A model generated the notes under the pieces. That model saw only the letters and a program-made list of their open reading frames with translations. It was not told where the DNA came from and did not search any database. The translations under genes and the position numbers were made by a program. From positions 1-64,000 of the forward strand of contig JAFSLL010000150.1 of NCBI GenBank assembly GCA_017448455.1: a DNA stretch of 64,000 bases, read 5' to 3'. Of the stretch, positions 62,047 to 64,000 are shown piece by piece (position 1 is the stretch's first letter; every line of letters starts with the position of its first letter). The stretch is from Oscillospiraceae bacterium. GTDB taxonomy: Bacteria > Bacillota > Clostridia > Oscillospirales > Oscillospiraceae.

Positions 62047-63237
62047 GCCGCAGCTGTTGTACGCCTCGATGCCCTTTGCCAGCAGTTCCATGGAGCGGCG
62101 GATGTCCTCCCGGTTGATCACATAGGCCATGCGGATCTCGTTCCGCCCGGTATCAGGCGTCTTGTAGAAACTCTCCGCCGGGGTGAACATCAGCGTCTCC
62201 CCCGCGTCCTCAAACTCTTCCAGCATCCAGATCTGCAGCTTCTCCGCATCGTCCACCGGCAGCGCCGCCATGACATAGAAAGCGCCTTCGGGATGCGAAT
62301 ACACAACGCCCGGGATCTTCTTCAGCCCCTCGGTCAGCGCGTCCTTGCGCGCCCGGTACTCCTCCCGCACGGCCTCGAAGTATTCCGGCCCGACGGAATA
62401 GAGCGCCGCCGACGCCACCTGATCGAGCGTGGACGCGCAGAGCCTGCCCTGGCACCATTTCATCGCCTGGTTGTACAGCTCCCGGTTGCGCGTGATCATG
62501 CAGCCGATGCGCGCGCCGCAGGCGGAGAAGCGCTTGGACACCGAGTCGACCACCACGACGTTCTCGTCATAGCCCTCCAGCTGCAGCAGGCTCATCAGCG
62601 GCTCCCCGCCGTAGACAAACTCGCGGTACACCTCGTCGCCGATCAGGAACAGCCCGTGCTCCTTCGCGATGTCCGCCAGCAGCTTCAGCTCCTCCGCCGT
62701 GAGCACCGTGCCCGTGGGGTTGCCGGGATTGGTGAACAGGATGGCGCGGGTATGCTCGTTGATGCACGCCTCGATGCGCTCCCGGACCGCGAAGCGATAG
62801 CCCTCCTCCGGCCGCGTGGTCACGGGGCGGATCGTCGCGCCGGTCAGCGTGACGAAGGTGGAGTAGTTCGGGTAGAACGGCTCCGGGATCACGATCTCGT
62901 CCCCGTCATCGAGGATCGACGCCAGCAGCATCTGCAGCGCCTCGGACCCGCCGGTTGAGATCAGGATGTTGTCGCTCGCGATCTTCGCCCCGATCTTCCC
63001 GTAGTAGTCCCGGATGGCGTCCAGGAGCACCGGCACGCCGGGACTGGGCGCGTAGGCCAGCACCGGCTGGCTGAAGTCCCGGACCGCGTCGAAGAAGACT
63101 GGCGGCGTCTCGATATCCGGCTGCCCGATGTTCAGGTGGTAGATCTTCCGTCCCTTCTGCTCCGCTTTCAGCGCATACGGGGCAAACTTCCGCATGGGCG
63201 AAAGCCCGCAGGCTTCCATCTTGGATGAAAACTTCAT
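62044..63237 (-). CDS. PLP-dependent aminotransferase, class I/II (AspC/PatA-like)
   Basis: A 397-residue fold-type I enzyme. PLP-binding Lys235 in VDSVSKRFSACGARIG, TNPGNPTG (near 169-176), DEVY (201-204) and the small-domain Arg in NEIRMAYV. Class I aspartate/aromatic-type aminotransferase; specificity not clear. The ATG at 63237 has AAAGGAGG; the longer frame from 63423 runs through a repeat and its promoter and is rejected. Confidence 0.93.
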   Translation of the reverse strand: MKFSSKMEACGLSPMRKFAPYALKAEQKGRKIYHLNIGQPDIETPPVFFDAVRDFSQPVLAYAPSPGVPVLLDAIRDYYGKIGAKIASDNILISTGGSEALQMLLASILDDGDEIVIPEPFYPNYSTFVTLTGATIRPVTTRPEEGYRFAVRERIEACINEHTRAILFTNPGNPTGTVLTAEELKLLADIAKEHGLFLIGDEVYREFVYGGEPLMSLLQLEGYDENVVVVDSVSKRFSACGARIGCMITRNRELYNQAMKWCQGRLCASTLDQVASAALYSVGPEYFEAVREEYRARKDALTEGLKKIPGVVYSHPEGAFYVMAALPVDDAEKLQIWMLEEFEDAGETLMFTPAESFYKTPDTGRNEIRMAYVINREDIRRSMELLAKGIEAYNSCG

Positions 63238-63298
63238 GTCTGTACCTCCTTTGATGAATGTTGTCTTGTCGGCCTTTCGTATGTCAGTGTGCCGGGAG

Positions 63299-63327
63299 TG
63301 TGTCAGGAGAACCGTCCCTCTGACACG
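63299..63327. repeat. Palindromic repeat copy 4
   Basis: TGTGTCAGGAGAACCGTCCC with the end TCTGACACG. It lies inside the predicted leader of the aminotransferase mRNA. Confidence 0.85.
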
Positions 63328-63370
63328 TCCTCTGACACACCCTCGCTTTACCATACTTCCTCTGCCCATG

Positions 63371-63399
63371 ATTATACCAGAAAAAGAAAGATTCCACAA
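63371..63399 (-). promoter_or_regulatory. Promoter of the aminotransferase gene
   Basis: Minus-strand TTGTGG (63394-63399), a 17-base spacer and TATAAT (63371-63376), preceded by TGG (extended -10). The transcript leader of about 130 bases contains repeat copy 4. Confidence 0.75.
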
Positions 63400-63577
63400 C
63401 CGAATCGCTCTCATCCGTTTCAAAAAAAGCGCAAAAAAATTCAGGAAAGGAAGCGGATGCGCAGTCTCCCTATGAGGAAAGTCCGTCCTGCATTTTCGGA
63501 CTCCCGATGGACAGAATCTTATTTTTCAGTTGATAACTGAAACAATCAATTAGCCAAGTTCTCAATGAACAGCTTTA

Positions 63578-63606
63578 TGTGTCAGGAGAACCGTCCCCCT
63601 GACACA
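63578..63606. repeat. Palindromic repeat copy 5
   Basis: TGTGTCAGGAGAACCGTCCC with the end CCTGACACA, identical in its core to copy 3. It ends eight bases before the first operator of the downstream XRE regulator. Confidence 0.85.
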
Positions 63607-63613
63607 CGCGCTG

Positions 63614-63729
63614 ATGTTGCTCAAAACAACATATCATCCCTCTTGACCGGAGCCCTGCTGTGCGCTATAATGACAGGGCTTCGGCAATTTTTCGCCCAAA
63701 TATCACAATTATGTTGTTTAAAATAACAT
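63614..63729 (+). promoter_or_regulatory. Promoter flanked by twin 19-base operators of the XRE gene
   Basis: Promoter TTGACC (63643-63648), 17-base spacer, TATAAT (63666-63671). Two similar 19-base palindromes lie on either side: ATGTTGCTCAAAACAACAT (63614-63632) and ATGTTGTTTAAAATAACAT (63711-63729). The second is 17 bases before the ATG. The layout points to autoregulation by the encoded XRE protein. Confidence 0.75.
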
Positions 63730-63746
63730 CATCACAGGAGTCATCC

Positions 63747-64000
63747 ATGAAAACATTCTCTCTTCCCCTGCTCGCCCGGACCGTCACCGAAAAGCGCAGA
63801 GCGCTCGGCATCAAACAGGCCGAGCTCGCCGCCCTGACCGGCATGAACCGCTCGATGCTCTCCCGCCTGGAAAACGGCAGCTTCACCCCCTCCGTCGACC
63901 AGCTCGAGAAGCTCGGCGCCGCCCTGGGCTTTGACCCCGCCTCCCTCTTCGTCGAAGAGCCGGCCCCCGCAACCCCCGCCGCCGCGGACAGCGAAGCCCC
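63747..64000 (+). CDS. XRE family regulator, 3' end beyond the window
   Basis: At least 84 residues are visible and the frame is open to the window end. Residues about 10-66 form an XRE helix-turn-helix (LARTVTEKRRALGIKQAELA, then LTGMNRSMLSRLENGSFTPS). The visible end turns into an Ala/Pro-rich linker (AATPAAADSEAP-like), suggesting a second domain further on. GGAG precedes the ATG. Its palindromic operators upstream fit a self-controlling repressor; possible toxin-antitoxin or ImmA-type partner would lie outside. Confidence 0.85.
   Translation, partial: MKTFSLPLLARTVTEKRRALGIKQAELAALTGMNRSMLSRLENGSFTPSVDQLEKLGAALGFDPASLFVEEPAPATPAAADSEA

Noticed and set aside
63238..63423. Longer start for the aminotransferase
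   Set aside because: The extension translates the palindromic repeat and promoter; AAAGGAGG marks the ATG at 63237.
60248..63606. CRISPR array
   Set aside because: Repeats are spread over 3.4 kb at irregular distances, often palindromic as pairs, and no spacers of constant length or cas genes exist.

Overview
The window is a gene-dense, GC-rich chromosomal segment of what looks like an anaerobic Firmicute, most likely a high-GC gut clostridium of the Oscillospiraceae/Lachnospiraceae kind. Evidence: strong AGGAGG-type ribosome sites, TTGACA-N17-TATAAT promoters, lipoprotein signal peptides, an ETF-linked dehydrogenase cluster, GPH sugar transport, VanW, YolD and YczE families, and a glmS ribozyme. 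Species cannot be named from the sequence. No rRNA, tRNA, CRISPR array or intact transposase was found.

Layout. 1-2.8 kb: 3' end of a GlcD/LctD-type flavin dehydrogenase followed by etfB and etfA. 2.8-5 kb: Y-family polymerase plus YolD-like partner. 5-19.6 kb: mixed single genes (DUF1653 and Pr6Pr-like membrane pair, duplicated beta-helix lipoprotein, XRE-HisKA-like-REC regulator, flavin-reductase-like protein, ROK regulator, ChvE/MmsA/MmsB sugar ABC transporter, YczE and EamA membrane proteins). 19.7-26.4 kb: a tightly overlapping TerB-N/C, BrxD-like ATPase and BrxHI/Lhr-like helicase operon, preceded by a Card1-like CARF nuclease; this resembles a defence or genome-surveillance module without CRISPR. 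26.5-36.3 kb: esterase, then a plant-glycan operon (GPH transporter, GH2, TIM-barrel isomerase, GH78, GH43) divergent from an AraC regulator.

37.8-42.1 kb: M20 amidohydrolase and a metNIQ methionine importer. The importer is preceded by a promoter, a 35-residue peptide with 10 Met codons, and a rho-independent terminator, which is the layout of a ribosome-mediated methionine attenuator. 42.2-47.8 kb: a MacAB-like ABC efflux operon with two HlyD-type adaptors. 48-50 kb: VanW protein and a hotdog thioesterase. 50.2-55.8 kb: LuxR regulator, small membrane protein, enoate-reductase-type flavoenzyme and a tandem SDR-SDR fusion, probably a small-molecule reduction cluster. 55.9-60.2 kb: amino-sugar genes glmM (with a glmS-type ribozyme in its leader) and nagA, with a MATE transporter between. 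60.2-64 kb: polysaccharide deacetylase lipoprotein, aminotransferase, a truncated XRE regulator with twin operators, and five copies of a short palindromic repeat confined to this end.

The most notable items are the methionine leader-peptide attenuator, the TerB/BrxD/helicase plus Card1-like locus, the glmS ribozyme on glmM, and the XRE-HisKA-REC protein whose phospho-acceptor histidine is an arginine.
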